A stretch of DNA of 64,000 bases from Galdieria sulphuraria (lineage: Eukaryota > Rhodophyta > Bangiophyceae > Galdieriales > Galdieriaceae), in the NCBI RefSeq assembly GCF_000341285.1, contig NW_005178472.1:186001-250000 (forward strand), given 5' to 3'. Shown one piece after another: positions 31,224-41,205 of this stretch (its first letter is position 1; the number at the start of each line of letters is the position of its first letter). The notes under the pieces were generated by a model that made no database searches, had not been told where the DNA came from, and saw only the letters and a list, made by a program, of their open reading frames with translations. The translations under genes and the position numbers were made by a program.

Positions 31224-33719
31224 TCAGTATACATGACGAATGAAAATACGATGATATAGAATCATTGTGGCGTCGTCGAGAAAGACGCACTCTACTTCGG
31301 CATTGCCAGGGGTCTTGAGCTCCGAATCAGACTTACTAGTGGGAATACTACCAATCAAGGAATTAGAACACTGCCTTGGAGTCTCACTATTAGGGTAACA
31401 CGACACTTGCTGAAGCTTAATATCGGATGAAGAGAATGTACCAAACTCTTCATCATTACTGTCAAAGCTGTCTATACTGCAAACCCGAACCCCCCGAATC
31501 CGTGCTATCATTTCAATTTGTTCTTGAATAAGCGACGCACCAGAAGTCTTGTCCAACAACATAAGGGCTTTTGATAAATTGTCAAGTATCCATAAGTCAA
31601 GATCTCTGCATGACTCTATTGGAGCTCGGGACCATGGTCTGGAAATAAAACTACCATAATTCTCCAGCGCCCGTCTAAAATACCCTTCCGCTGTCTCAAT
31701 ATCTTTAAAAACAAGAGAAAAAATACCACAAGTTCCTAAAATATCAGTATACAGAGGAAGCCCTTCGAAGCGTATGCTTTCTGCTAATTTCGTAACCTTT
31801 GAAAGGCACTGTCTTGCTTCCTCTCGTTCGTTTCTAACTAGTAACGTAAGTGCCATATTCTCATAGACACTAATGCCATATGAAGAGTTCTCAAGGTGAA
31901 ACTCTGAAAGCTTCTTCAATGTTCTACGCAAAATGTTGAGAGCATGCTCCGTCCGATCTGTTTCCCTACAAATATTGGCCAAAACAATGAGAGGAATTAA
32001 GATACAAGGCTTGTTGTTCATTCCGCTTTGTTCCAATAACTGCAAAGATTGACAGAGGGCTTGCTCTGCCTCTCTAAAGTGCAAGTCATCAGAATATGCT
32101 TCCCCTAAGGAAATGAGTAACATTGCGTCCTCCTGTTGGTTTTCTAACAATGAAGAATCACCCAACAATATGTCTGTTTCATGAGAGTCTCCAGTGCCTG
32201 CAAGTTTTAGGTTGGAAGATGAGCAGGTCTGCTCATAGCGACTCAAATCAAGAATACTTGAAATCAAAGATATTCTATCTGATGCGGGAATAAATAGTCG
32301 CAGTACGTTGCTTCCTGCTATAATAGTGTGTCGCAATGCTTGCCTCCCAAGTTCTTGTGCAAACAACAAACACATTTCAAAGTTCATTCTTTCCAAGTCG
32401 CAAATTCTAAGTGCCTGTTCCATGTTTGCGCCGTCAAGAATCATCCGCTCATTATCTATAAGCTTCAAAAGATTCGTGTAGTAGCTCACAAAATTCTTCT
32501 TCGCAACACGAATAACTTCCCAGTCGTTAAAATCGTCGTGTGCGCCTACTTCTCTTAACAAAAATTCCTTTGACAAGAGATCTAACTGTAGTCGTTTCGG
32601 GGATACTTTCACAATAAAACCCCGTTCGTTCAATGTGCTGAGCATACTTTCTTCCGAGCAACTTTCTATACAAGAGTCATGAATAATTGCCTTTGCAGCA
32701 GCAACATCGAAGGTTTCCGGAAAAACTGAAAGCTTGAACAGAGTACGGCGCAGTATTGGCGTCAAACTTTTGAATAATCTGTCTAGATACATGCCGGCAA
32801 GGTCTCGAGATAAAAATGGTTCGACGGCTGATGCATGACTTGAATATTCCACTGAAGCTGACGGAAATTGTTGCATCATAAATGTGTTCGTTTTCTCTCG
32901 ATTCCTCCGTTGATAATGGTTTGCTTCTCTCTCTGCAGAAGGTGGAGCTGTATATGGTGGACTGTCAAAGTTTGCAAATTTCGTAATGTATTCAGTTGTA
33001 CTAGGCATCTCCCCTGAAACTCTAGGTTCTCTTCGTTCCAAGTTTTTCTCGTTTAGAAAGACTTGGCTATCAAACACTGCAGGCTTTCCAAGACTACTAA
33101 ACCTTGGTTCTGCTATTTGTGTCGATGCCATGGGATACGGTGGAGGTGATAATACCGTTGCTGCGTAGTTCGCAACTCCTTCTCCTGTACTTATGGGCGA
33201 GTTCACACCACCTTCAAATTGCCTTCTAAGCTTCCTTCTCTGGTAAGAACGATTCTGTCTTAATCGTCTTTTAATAATTTTCGCTTTCACTTTTCGTTCC
33301 TCTTCAGTGAGCTCTGAATCAGACTTATCTACAAACAAACTTGGAGGTCTTCCAGGTTTTCTTCTACCTTTCTGAAGAGAACTTTGTCCCCCGGGTTCAT
33401 CTTGGCCATTTCCAATACTTGATTGTACTCTGCTGTCAAAACTATACGTAAAGTCACTCGAAGACGCTTTTGAATCTAGCCCACGTTGAGGTTCCTTTCG
33501 TAGTTTTGCAGGCTCCACCGGTGAAAGTGAAGTTGACGTCACCGACTGCGTATCTTGAGTATCTATGTCTGCGACTAGTGAATTTTTTTCCTCAATTTCA
33601 GACGAAGCGTTCGCAACTCGAGACTCCTTCGAAGAACGTTGCAACGAGGAATAACCCTTACAAGGGCCACTGTCTAAAGGCATGTACCAGTTCCCTCCCC
33701 CCGTTTCGATGTTGCTCAT
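31224..33719 (-). CDS. bZIP-like/AT-hook protein with STAND-type winged helix and TPR repeats
   Basis: Single exon, 831 residues. Residues ~115-165 contain an AT-hook (RRKPGRPPS) and a bZIP-like basic stretch (KIIKRRLRQNRSYQRRKLRR), but no clear leucine zipper follows. Residues ~330-420 match the winged helix that follows the NTPase in bacterial STAND/AfsR-like regulators: RTLFKLSVFPETFDVAAAKAI, then MLSTLNERGFIVKVSP and LLSKEFLLREVG. Residues ~500-700 form TPR-like pairs (LISLGEAYSDDLHFREAEQAL, LANICRETDRTEHALNILRR, GTCGIFSLVFKDIETAEGYF). No P-loop or NB-ARC domain is present. A transcription regulator with a ligand- or protein-sensing TPR module is the inference. The C-terminal ~100 residues are disordered. 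Confidence 0.6.
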   Translation of the reverse strand: MSNIETGGGNWYMPLDSGPCKGYSSLQRSSKESRVANASSEIEEKNSLVADIDTQDTQSVTSTSLSPVEPAKLRKEPQRGLDSKASSSDFTYSFDSRVQSSIGNGQDEPGGQSSLQKGRRKPGRPPSLFVDKSDSELTEEERKVKAKIIKRRLRQNRSYQRRKLRRQFEGGVNSPISTGEGVANYAATVLSPPPYPMASTQIAEPRFSSLGKPAVFDSQVFLNEKNLERREPRVSGEMPSTTEYITKFANFDSPPYTAPPSAEREANHYQRRNREKTNTFMMQQFPSASVEYSSHASAVEPFLSRDLAGMYLDRLFKSLTPILRRTLFKLSVFPETFDVAAAKAIIHDSCIESCSEESMLSTLNERGFIVKVSPKRLQLDLLSKEFLLREVGAHDDFNDWEVIRVAKKNFVSYYTNLLKLIDNERMILDGANMEQALRICDLERMNFEMCLLFAQELGRQALRHTIIAGSNVLRLFIPASDRISLISSILDLSRYEQTCSSSNLKLAGTGDSHETDILLGDSSLLENQQEDAMLLISLGEAYSDDLHFREAEQALCQSLQLLEQSGMNNKPCILIPLIVLANICRETDRTEHALNILRRTLKKLSEFHLENSSYGISVYENMALTLLVRNEREEARQCLSKVTKLAESIRFEGLPLYTDILGTCGIFSLVFKDIETAEGYFRRALENYGSFISRPWSRAPIESCRDLDLWILDNLSKALMLLDKTSGASLIQEQIEMIARIRGVRVCSIDSFDSNDEEFGTFSSSDIKLQQVSCYPNSETPRQCSNSLIGSIPTSKSDSELKTPGNAEVECVFLDDATMILYHRIFIRHVY

Positions 33720-34106
33720 TAAACTCAGCGTTCAACGCAAAAGAGCTCTTGATAAGAAAAGAGTATTGGTGAAGTTGGTACCTCAAACCTTCTGCAGCTT
33801 GAATGTAGGAAAATGCATAATTTCCAGACTCGACGGATTTCGACAATTTCTCTCCTCCATTTATTGGAGAGATTGCACTATAATTGTAAAAACTGAAGTT
33901 CCAAAGCTATTTAATGCTTCCGGATGGTTTTATTCAACTTTTCTGTGTACCCGTCATGAGACAAGTTAAGAACTGGCCAAAATGTTCTCCACGTTACTCC
34001 TAATAAAGAACAAGAAATTTTTCCCTCGTTTGAGTGAAAACCATCAGCAAATACTATAATACTCTCCAATATTTTCATGTCGAAAGTTCTTAGAAATGTC
34101 GTTCTT
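33720..34106. other. Spacer, no accepted gene
   Basis: About 390 bp between two minus-strand genes. A plus-strand frame from an ATG near 33709 runs to 33969 but overlaps the 5' end of the gene at 33719 and shows no known motif. Treated as the promoter of that gene and the 3' UTR of RCE1. Confidence 0.45.
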
Positions 34107-34978
34107 TTAAGAAACATGAAACACAGAGTGCAAGAAAAGAGATATGCCGATGAAATAAGTCAATAACAAAGGCCACCGATAACAGTGAGACCATATTTTG
34201 CTCAAGTCTGGAGTCCCAACGAAGTTACAAAACGAATGTAGACATATGCTAGTAATAACTCTTCTAGACCGGATAAATACCCAAGCTGAGTAGACACCAA
34301 ACAAGAACGTATATAAAAACTGTATAACTGTCTCTAATATGGCTGTACGGAGACTGTTGTAAACAAAATTCCTATAGATAAAATGATGACAATGACTTGC
34401 TGCGAAGAAAGCAGAAGATAACAATACTGCCGAACGAGAACTTGTACAAAAAGAAAGTAACTTACAAATACAGCCTCTAAACACTAGCTCTTCCGATACA
34501 GGAGCCACTATTAGGTTGCGAACAATTATCCAAGAGTCTTGTCCTAATAATGGCAACGAAAGTTTCAAACTTTCTTCTATAGACACGCCTCGCAAGTAAT
34601 ATGTTACAATTTCTATAATATTCAACGAAAAAGGACCCAGAAACAAAAGCAAAATGGGCGAAAACGAGTCGAAAAAGTTAGCCAAGCTGGAAGTGCGCAC
34701 AAGTTTCTTCTGCTCTTCATTTAGTTCAAACAAGTAAGAAATAATGACGAAATCTGTAACAGAATAAAAAAAAGTTCCAAGGGAGAGCAGGGCAAGGCTT
34801 CTCCTAAAAAAGTGACAAAATAAACTAGTTTCTTCAAACCAGGGACTCTGTACCTCTTTATGATTTTACAATCGTTCCGTTCTCCGTAAAACCACGGCAA
34901 GTACAACAACCCTACAAAGGTAGTACAGAGAAACAAAGAAAAAGAACATGAAAACCACAAACAGTGTTCCAAATTCAT
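34107..34978 (-). CDS. RCE1: CAAX prenyl protease 2 (Rce1)
   Basis: Two exons joined by a ~50-nt intron (GTACAG..TTTAG) that links IIKR to RSLALLSLGTFF. About 270 residues, polytopic. The N-terminus resembles Rce1 (FVGLLYLPWFYGERNDCKIIKRR). Catalytic motifs are intact: APVSEELVFRGCI (tandem Glu and Arg), AASHCHHFIYR (His), and ICLHSFCNFVG (His and Asn). Rce1 is the ER glutamate-type intramembrane protease that removes the -AAX tripeptide from farnesylated or geranylgeranylated CAAX proteins such as Ras/Rho-like GTPases. Start placed at the ATG of MNLEHCLWF; the longer frame begins with TTG. Confidence 0.87.
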
Positions 34979-35801
34979 AGAGATGCACAATTAGAAATTT
35001 TTGTTGTTTTTTTCGAGGCATTAGATAGAATGAAGAGTTTGCTTCATTTTGTGTCAAAACGCCCAAACCCATTTTTCATTTGTTCATATGATCTTGCGAA
35101 TTGAATATTTGCCATTTCATAAAAAAAGCAACTAGTTCTTCCAAAAACATGGCTATGAGAAACTCTGAGGTTACGAGATGACATCTATAGATTTCTTTTA
35201 TATGAATTTTATATCTTCCGTTCAACGCAGCGTCAAATCTAGGCAACAGAATTCAGTTTTTTCTATATACTAAGAATCTTTATGGATAAACATATTACGT
35301 TGACTTCTTCATTCATAAAGATTCGCGTCATGAATCCTCTTGGCACATGATCAACTTTTAAGCTTCTGACGGTTCTCTGATAATATATTGAAGCCATACT
35401 CTCATAATCTATGGAGAACTTGCTTTCGAAACCGAATTATCTGTAAGGGTCACTTCAAATGAATCAAAATTGTCTTAGAATTTTTTAGCTGAAAGTAGCT
35501 AGGATTGGCTACGTCTTCCAATTTTCTTAAATTCAACCTTTCTCCATCAGAAATCTTATTTGTTATTTATACAATATTTCACGTGAGACAATGAACAACA
35601 GAGCTTGAGTGACGTGGTTTCTTCCGTGGCGTATCTATTTTGTCACATAGAACACTACATAAGCATGAGTTGTTTCAAAGGACGTTGTGCGGTTCAACTC
35701 TTATAACAATGCAAATAAAAACACTATTTTACTTCGAAACACTCATAGATTTCAACAAATATTGGAGAGACACAAGATGGGAAAGATGAACGACATGATT
35801 T
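34979..35801. other. Gene-poor spacer
   Basis: About 820 bp, AT-rich, between the RCE1 start and the stop of the phosphoesterase gene on the same strand. Stop codons are frequent in all frames. No RNA gene or repeat is evident. It should hold the RCE1 promoter and the phosphoesterase 3' UTR. Confidence 0.5.
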
Positions 35802-36983
35802 CTACTGAAAAAAGGAATCGAAAGTCTTGATTTGCATTTCATCCGTGGTATACGCCAAGTAGGGCAGTTTCCACGCCTTCAAAATTGTTTTTAAAGTGAA
35901 CAAGTGATTACATTTTTCTGAATAGACTACATGGTTGTTTGGTTTCTTGCTCCATAAAGCTATAAGAGGGACGGGACCGCCTCCATAAATTCCACCAGCG
36001 GGTAAGAGATCAGTTCCTGCAGGTAGATTAGGTGAATCAGGTCCTGCCGTAACAAACTGCCAACCGTCGGTAGATTTATTGAAATCCACTTCAGACTGAT
36101 CCCAAGTAATGAAGATGACGGAATTGGAGTTTTTCCACTGGTCTGATGATGTAATATTGGTAACGGCAGCTTCAACAAATTTATCTCCATTTGTCCACAT
36201 GAAATGATAGTCATTGAATGGGCAATATTTGTCGTTTGGTCCTCCCTCTTGTGGCGAGGCATCATACTCGACATGCAAAGAATACTGTCCATGCATGTCA
36301 TGGCAAACGTCAGGGGTGATGAAACTGAAATTTGGAAGCGCATTATTCCTCAAGTCATCCAAAATGTGAGAATATGGAACAATATTTTTGACACGAGATG
36401 AATTAGTCGTGATTTGAGGATACAACGCGAATGGGACATGTCTCTTTACGTATACAGCAAAATCCGAGTTGTTGGGATAATAATGTCCCAAGAAGCCAAC
36501 TGTCGGAATGGACTGTGCATAGTTCTTCCATGTCATTCCACGCTCTTCCAGGAGATCTGCAATATTAGTATGTGGAAATTCCTATTTTACCAAATAAGCT
36601 TTGCTGTCGATTTAATGAAAGTCTCCTACCTGGGCTGGATTATCTGAAAAGGACCAAAACTGAGATCCAGCAGTAATTGCAATATAGTTTGGCAGGCTTG
36701 GATTGGTGTAACCATGATAGTGATCAGCATACATTTCTTCGTCAATCAACTTGTTGATAAATGGCATGTCTTTGTTTCCTGTGATATTTGGTCTTCCAGT
36801 GTTTTCCATCATTATTATGACGACGTGATCAAAGAAAGGCAATGAAGAAGAAGAAGAAGAAGTGTCATTACTCTGCCTTTCAACTGGAACAGCAGATACA
36901 GCTAGCTGCATGCTGCACAGGCAAGCTATCACCACAGCGACTGACACGCCATATAGGGAGAAAAAACTTTTCTTGCAGTACAT
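35802..36983 (-). CDS. Secreted acid phosphatase-like phosphoesterase (PF04185 family)
   Basis: Two exons with an intron near 36560-36630. A signal peptide (YGVSVAVVIACLCSMQLAVSA) is followed by a short Ser run. The phosphoesterase domain starts with HVVIIMMENTGRPNITG, in which the Glu-Asn pair is the conserved metal/catalytic block, and continues with ADHYHGYTNPSLPNYIAITAGS, FITPDVCHDMHG, VIFITWDQSE and GGGPVPLIALW. This is the bacterial/fungal acid phosphatase-phospholipase C superfamily. About 370 residues. The product should act outside the cell or in the vacuole, releasing phosphate at acid pH. N-glycosylation sites (NNS, NTS-like) are scattered. A bacterial origin is plausible but not shown. 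Confidence 0.8.
36843..36861. repeat. (GAA)n trinucleotide run in coding sequence
   Basis: A run of about six GAA/AAG units encodes consecutive serines just after the signal peptide of the phosphoesterase. It is in frame, so length changes would only alter the linker. Confidence 0.75.
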
Positions 36984-37202
36984 TCTTGAAAGAGATCACC
37001 GCCAAAAGTACTACTATATTCTTTACTTTTTTTGTCAGTAGCGATTGTTTTAAATCCACTTCATGTCGGTTGGACGGAGAAGGCAAAATACGGAATAATT
37101 GATTCCAAGTATTATTCCAAAAAATGGAATCTTTCTACGATTCATAAAGATACGCGAATCATTTATAGTTTTGTACAGTTTGCAGATACACGAGAGACAG
37201 AG

Positions 37203-37424
37203 TTACAAGATGCTTCTACATTTGTCATTTTTCAGTTTCAGGACTTCAGAATACGAAGCAGAAACTATGTTGTTCACTTTCGTCCTGTTACTTGAAGTGT
37301 TTTTGGATAGGGTCTGGTAGTCTGGTGACAAAGGAATGTAGATTTCAACGGGTCTACGTTGGTTCCCATGAAAAACTTGGTAAGCTTGGGTAGAGAATTC
37401 TGTACCGCCCGAGGCTAGTGCCAT
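37203..37424 (-). CDS. Small hypothetical protein
   Basis: A 73-codon frame from an ATG: MALASGGTEFSTQAYQVFHG, then NQRRPVEIYIPLSP, ending KNDKCRSIL. The first 45 residues have coding character; the last ~28 less so, and a 27-nt in-frame GT..AG stretch (positions matching GTAACA..CATAG) could be an intron or simply coding. Not recognised. It lies between the phosphoesterase start and the Rieske gene stop, all on the minus strand, so it could be a small organelle subunit. It could also be chance. Confidence 0.4.
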   Translation of the reverse strand: MALASGGTEFSTQAYQVFHGNQRRPVEIYIPLSPDYQTLSKNTSSNRTKVNNIVSASYSEVLKLKNDKCRSIL

Positions 37425-37551
37425 TGTTTGTTTAAGAAGTTAAATATTATAAGCCACAAGAGACTACTTTATCCTTAAACGAAGACTCTTATGAAATCTA
37501 AAGAGCTGCAGCCTATACTAAGTATCTACACTATTCACGAAGCCATACACT

Positions 37552-38220
37552 TTATTTCCACCATGGATCGGAATCTGTGCGAAAATCTTTTTCTTTCCAA
37601 GTCTTCAACACGATGTTACCATTTTCATTGACATCTACGTGTGCCAAAGCCAAAGAAAGAGGAGCTGGACCACGAACCACCTTACCAGTACTGTCATAAT
37701 GAGAACCATGACAATGGCATATGAATTGATTTTCTCCAGCTTCCCACGGTACTACGCATCCCAAATGTGTACAAACAGCATCTAGACTATACGGACGCAA
37801 TTCTCCGTCTTCAGATATTATTAAATAATGTGGATCTCCCTTAGGACCTTGAACCAGTTCACGAGTTCCAGGTTTTCTTGTCTTAATGAAATCCTCTTTC
37901 TTGATTTCATTACCTTCGATATCTCTGGCAACTGTTTCGTCAGGGTTACCTGAAGATACGGGAAAGAAGAATCTTGAATACGTAAACATCATTTGAATTA
38001 CAGGCAATGATGCAGTGCACAAAAGAGCATAGTTCAAAAACATCCTTTTGCTCAAGTCTGGAACTAATGCTTCTTCTGAAGAAGACATCCTCCACCTTGA
38101 AGAAGCGACTTGATACTTTGGAAGATGTTCTCTGAAAAGTTTACAGCGATTATTGCACTGAATGAAAGAGCATTGAGAACAGCGTCCCTTTAACACTGTG
38201 TAATTGATGAAGACGGTCAT
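37552..38220 (-). CDS. PETC: Cytochrome b6f Rieske iron-sulfur protein
   Basis: Single exon, 222 residues from the first ATG. The first ~45 residues (MTVFINYTVLKGRCSQCSF on) are a Cys/Arg-rich transit peptide. A membrane helix (NYALLCTASLPVIQMMFTYSRFFF) and Gly-containing hinge follow. The cluster-binding motifs CTHLGC and CHCHGSHY hold the two Cys and two His ligands, and PAPLSLALAHVD is the conserved third loop. This is the nuclear-encoded PetC of the thylakoid cytochrome b6f complex, which oxidises plastoquinol and reduces the soluble carrier. The size fits, and the sequence marks the organism as photosynthetic. The region upstream is unusually long and gene-free. Confidence 0.93.
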   Translation of the reverse strand: MTVFINYTVLKGRCSQCSFIQCNNRCKLFREHLPKYQVASSRWRMSSSEEALVPDLSKRMFLNYALLCTASLPVIQMMFTYSRFFFPVSSGNPDETVARDIEGNEIKKEDFIKTRKPGTRELVQGPKGDPHYLIISEDGELRPYSLDAVCTHLGCVVPWEAGENQFICHCHGSHYDSTGKVVRGPAPLSLALAHVDVNENGNIVLKTWKEKDFRTDSDPWWK

Positions 38221-39764
38221 CTCCCAAAACAAAAATGCAATTAAAATGTCTATGGCCGACTCGAAATGTATTTAAATGACCAATGGAGCTTACACATTTA
38301 TGGGAATCGTTACATTTCTGTTGCCCCCAAGTTACTGTTGAAATGACTTAGTTCTTGAGATCAAGTTCGCAATTATTCATTTTTTTGTCAGATAACAGGC
38401 CGTTTAAAGAAAACTCCACTATGGCCTCTCACAGGAGGTTGACCAGACTGCAGGGAATGTCATTTCTGTGAGTTTTGCTGCCAAAAAATCGTTTTGACTA
38501 TTCTGCATCTATCAAGTTGTTCGAGGGTGTGCAGCGAATTTGGGACTTTAATTCTTATGAGCTCTGCGTATGTAACTCCTCAAAAATATATTGTCTTCTG
38601 TTTTTTCCAACCTTGGTTCCTCAAATAATATTATTGTGGATGAGAAAAGGGGGACAGCGTGTCCATCTCTGAGTGTAGCTGATATTGTGTGCTATATTTT
38701 TTTGAGTCAAAATTAGGCAATTCCTTCTCTTGTGTTCATTCGTTTCTTTAGTAATACTTGTAAACACGTTGAGGCGTTGTTTAACAAGTTTATTTGGAGG
38801 ATAACAGGACTTTCTACGAACTACATGAAATCGCTTGTATAAAGTTTTCCGAAATTATTTATGTCTGTAAAGGCAATTGCTTCGATATTTGTAAACCTGC
38901 TGGAATCTTATACTAGCATCCATATTTCTATCTCATTCAACTTGTCATCCAGTAGACTTTAAACTGCCAATTTCGAAAGCTCCTCGATTCTGGAATACTT
39001 CAACTTCGAATACACATATGAAAGAAAAACGGTGAAACGAATAGGAGATGCATGGTCAAATACAAGGTTTGCTTTTAAGACGCTGTTCGCCCCCTCTCGA
39101 TCTATTCTTCTGTGAAGGTTTTATCATTCGAGTTTGTTTCATAACTTTTCTTAGTGAAGCTGCAGTTCTGAAAAAAGTCGAGTCATATCGAAAACCAGTT
39201 TCTCAAAGGCAAGCTTGACAGTTCTCACAAGTTCGCTTCACTGGAGCTGCTTGTTGGAGGGGCTATTTTCAACAAAGGCTTAATAGGGTTATTCATATCA
39301 TAGTCCTGCCATTTCAATTATTTCCTGTCGTCTATAGTCTCCAGCGACAGACTATAAGTTACCGTTAGGGACATTCCTCCCACTAGTTGAACGTACTCTT
39401 TCTTCAAGGGATGGTCAATTCCAAGCTAGGTCATCCTTTGTTTGACAAAGACAACGCTTTCAACTTTTAAGGTAACTTTTTGAAAGTTTGAGGGAACTGT
39501 TTTGAACGACGGACAGAATTTTATCGTGTAAAGAGAGTTTTCTGAGAAACGATTAAGCTAAAATCATATATTTTCACATTCTCTAATATATTCATGATAG
39601 CTGGAAATGGAGTAAGTTCGTAGACTAAAAAGGATAACTGAGGATCTGAGGTACGGAACAATTCTGGGATTCGAAAAAATTTTCAGTGGTTTTGGCGGGT
39701 GATTTGAATTTGCACTTAAATTTGAAAATTTCCTGTAGTTGTCATTAGCTTTCCAACTTTTCTG
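38221..39764. other. 1.5-kb region without a supported gene
   Basis: The longest empty stretch of the window, between the divergent starts of PetC and a coiled-coil gene. The longest frames (plus 38475-38672; minus 39564-39800) have no ATG-led coding character or known motifs. A 40-codon open stretch near 38720-38840 (reading ALFNKFIWRITGLSTNYM) caught the eye but has no extension. It could contain a decayed gene, a non-coding RNA or a large promoter. Confidence 0.5.
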
Positions 39765-40554
39765 ATGGGAGAAGCAAGTCGTGTGCTTGTTACAAACCAA
39801 AATTTAAAAGATATTGAGAAAATGCTCTCTGAAAGTGTGCAGCGAGTTATTGAGGGTTCACGTTACTCTCACCTCTCAACCTCAAGAAGAAATACTGTTG
39901 CTACATTTGTTGCTCGAAAGACGAATTCGTTCCTTCAACTACTTGCAACGAACTGTAGAGAAGCTACGGAAGAAGAAATTCCTGTTGGTATGTAGACGTT
40001 TGGAACTAGACTTTTCTAACAATAGAACAGAGTCTGTCGATTCTAAGCTCATTAGACAGGTAGAAGAGCTTACCACGCAGTTGAATAGTGTGGAGCAACA
40101 ATTAATAAAGGAAAGAAAGGTCAAAGCTCAAGAATACGAAACACTCATGGAGGAGAACCTAAAACAAAGATATAGAGTCCATGATTCCACTGAAGACTCA
40201 CTGGAAGAAGTAAATAATAATCAAGTTATTTCCGAGCAAATAAGCACAGAAAATATCGAAAAGCTCTATGAATGTTTGATGGAAGAGTGGAAGAAAGCTA
40301 AAGACTTTTCCTCATTCGAAGATAAACTTTCGAAAGTTTCCATAGTCTTGCAGAATATGTCGCGAACAGATATGAACTCCTTGAGACCAGTCTTGGAAAG
40401 TGTTTCCAATATTCTTAGAAGAGTTGATTCTCAAAAAAGCTCTCAGTTTGCAAGAGACTCTTCAGAAGGAGCTTTTGCCAGTAGTGTAGAAGGAAAGCTC
40501 CTTAAAATTTTACATAGCTCGGATATATCTTCAACATTCAACATTGACTGCTAA
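39765..40554 (+). CDS. Coiled-coil protein, possible kinetochore (Mis12-like) component
   Basis: Two exons joined by a 43-nt intron with a clear branch point (TTCTAAC) ending AACAG; the junction reads EEEIPVESVDSKL. About 247 residues. The N-terminal part is helical (NLKDIEKMLSESVQRVIEG, then RKTNSFLQLLATNCREATEEEIP), followed by a coiled coil (KLIRQVEELTTQLNSVEQQLIKERKVK) and a second helical region near the C-terminus (LYECLMEEWKKAKDFSSFEDKLSKVS). The layout of a helical head ending in a short EEEIP loop and then a coiled coil is like Mis12/Nnf1 kinetochore subunits. This is a resemblance of layout only. Otherwise a protein of unknown function. Confidence 0.6.
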
Positions 40555-41205
40555 TGTTGAATAGGAAGTCGCTCTTCTTTTTCGAGAAGTAGAAAACTAT
40601 CCTATACTAACTTTCAACAGGTTAAGTATAGTAGAAATTTACGTAATCTTCCCTTGTCTTGTATGTTGATAGTGCAGAAAGAAATGAGACAGTGCTCATC
40701 TCCGGCCTTCCAGTTTCATAAGCAATTAAACTTAGCATCATTGACGATAAAACTGAAAACTTATGTTTGATACAGAGTAATTTTAGATGAAAGATTTTTG
40801 GCAAATTAATGACCCTTGCAATGATTATTGATTCCTTCTTTGCCTAAACTTCCCTCTGTAGTTAAGGATACATACAGAATCAACCAAGTGGCACAATTTT
40901 ATTGTCCTAGCTCCCAGTCTTGAGAGCTGTACAAAGTCAAATGACACTAAACGTGCTATTTAGTTTCAAAGTAGCTCTTATCTTTTCACTTCACCTAGCA
41001 TTCACAGCTTGAATAGCCATAAATTGTAAAAGGTTGTTTTGAGTATTCTTGAATAAAAAGAAGCAATATTGTGGTTTATGCTGAACTGTCAATTGTGATA
41101 TTTTCTACTATTTCTCAGCGAAAACCACACCAAAGTAATCCATTGGACTTTGCATTTCTTCTGAGCCATTTTTCTTCCTTGTGTTTGTGTAGCTAACCGT
41201 TTGTC
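40555..41205. other. Spacer, nothing recognised
   Basis: 650 bp between two plus-strand genes. A minus-strand 60-codon frame (40622-40804) begins with TTG and lacks motifs. A TACTAAC...CAG string near 40600-40620 looks like an intron end but has no credible exon behind it. Presumed 3' UTR and promoter. Confidence 0.45.

Noticed and set aside
34866-35072. Hydrophobic minus-strand frame overlapping the RCE1 start
   Set aside because: Out of frame with RCE1; the Rce1-like sequence lies in the other frame starting at 34978.
38475-38672. Plus-strand 65-codon frame in the large spacer
   Set aside because: No motif, odd composition, and no splice partners; likely chance.
38720-38840. Open stretch reading ALFNKFIWRITGLSTNYM, briefly considered as a reverse-transcriptase-like remnant
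   Set aside because: Only about 40 codons, no neighbouring RT motifs, no repeats or target-site duplications; not supportable.
40622-40804. Minus-strand 60-codon frame
   Set aside because: Non-ATG start and no recognisable motif or exon partner.
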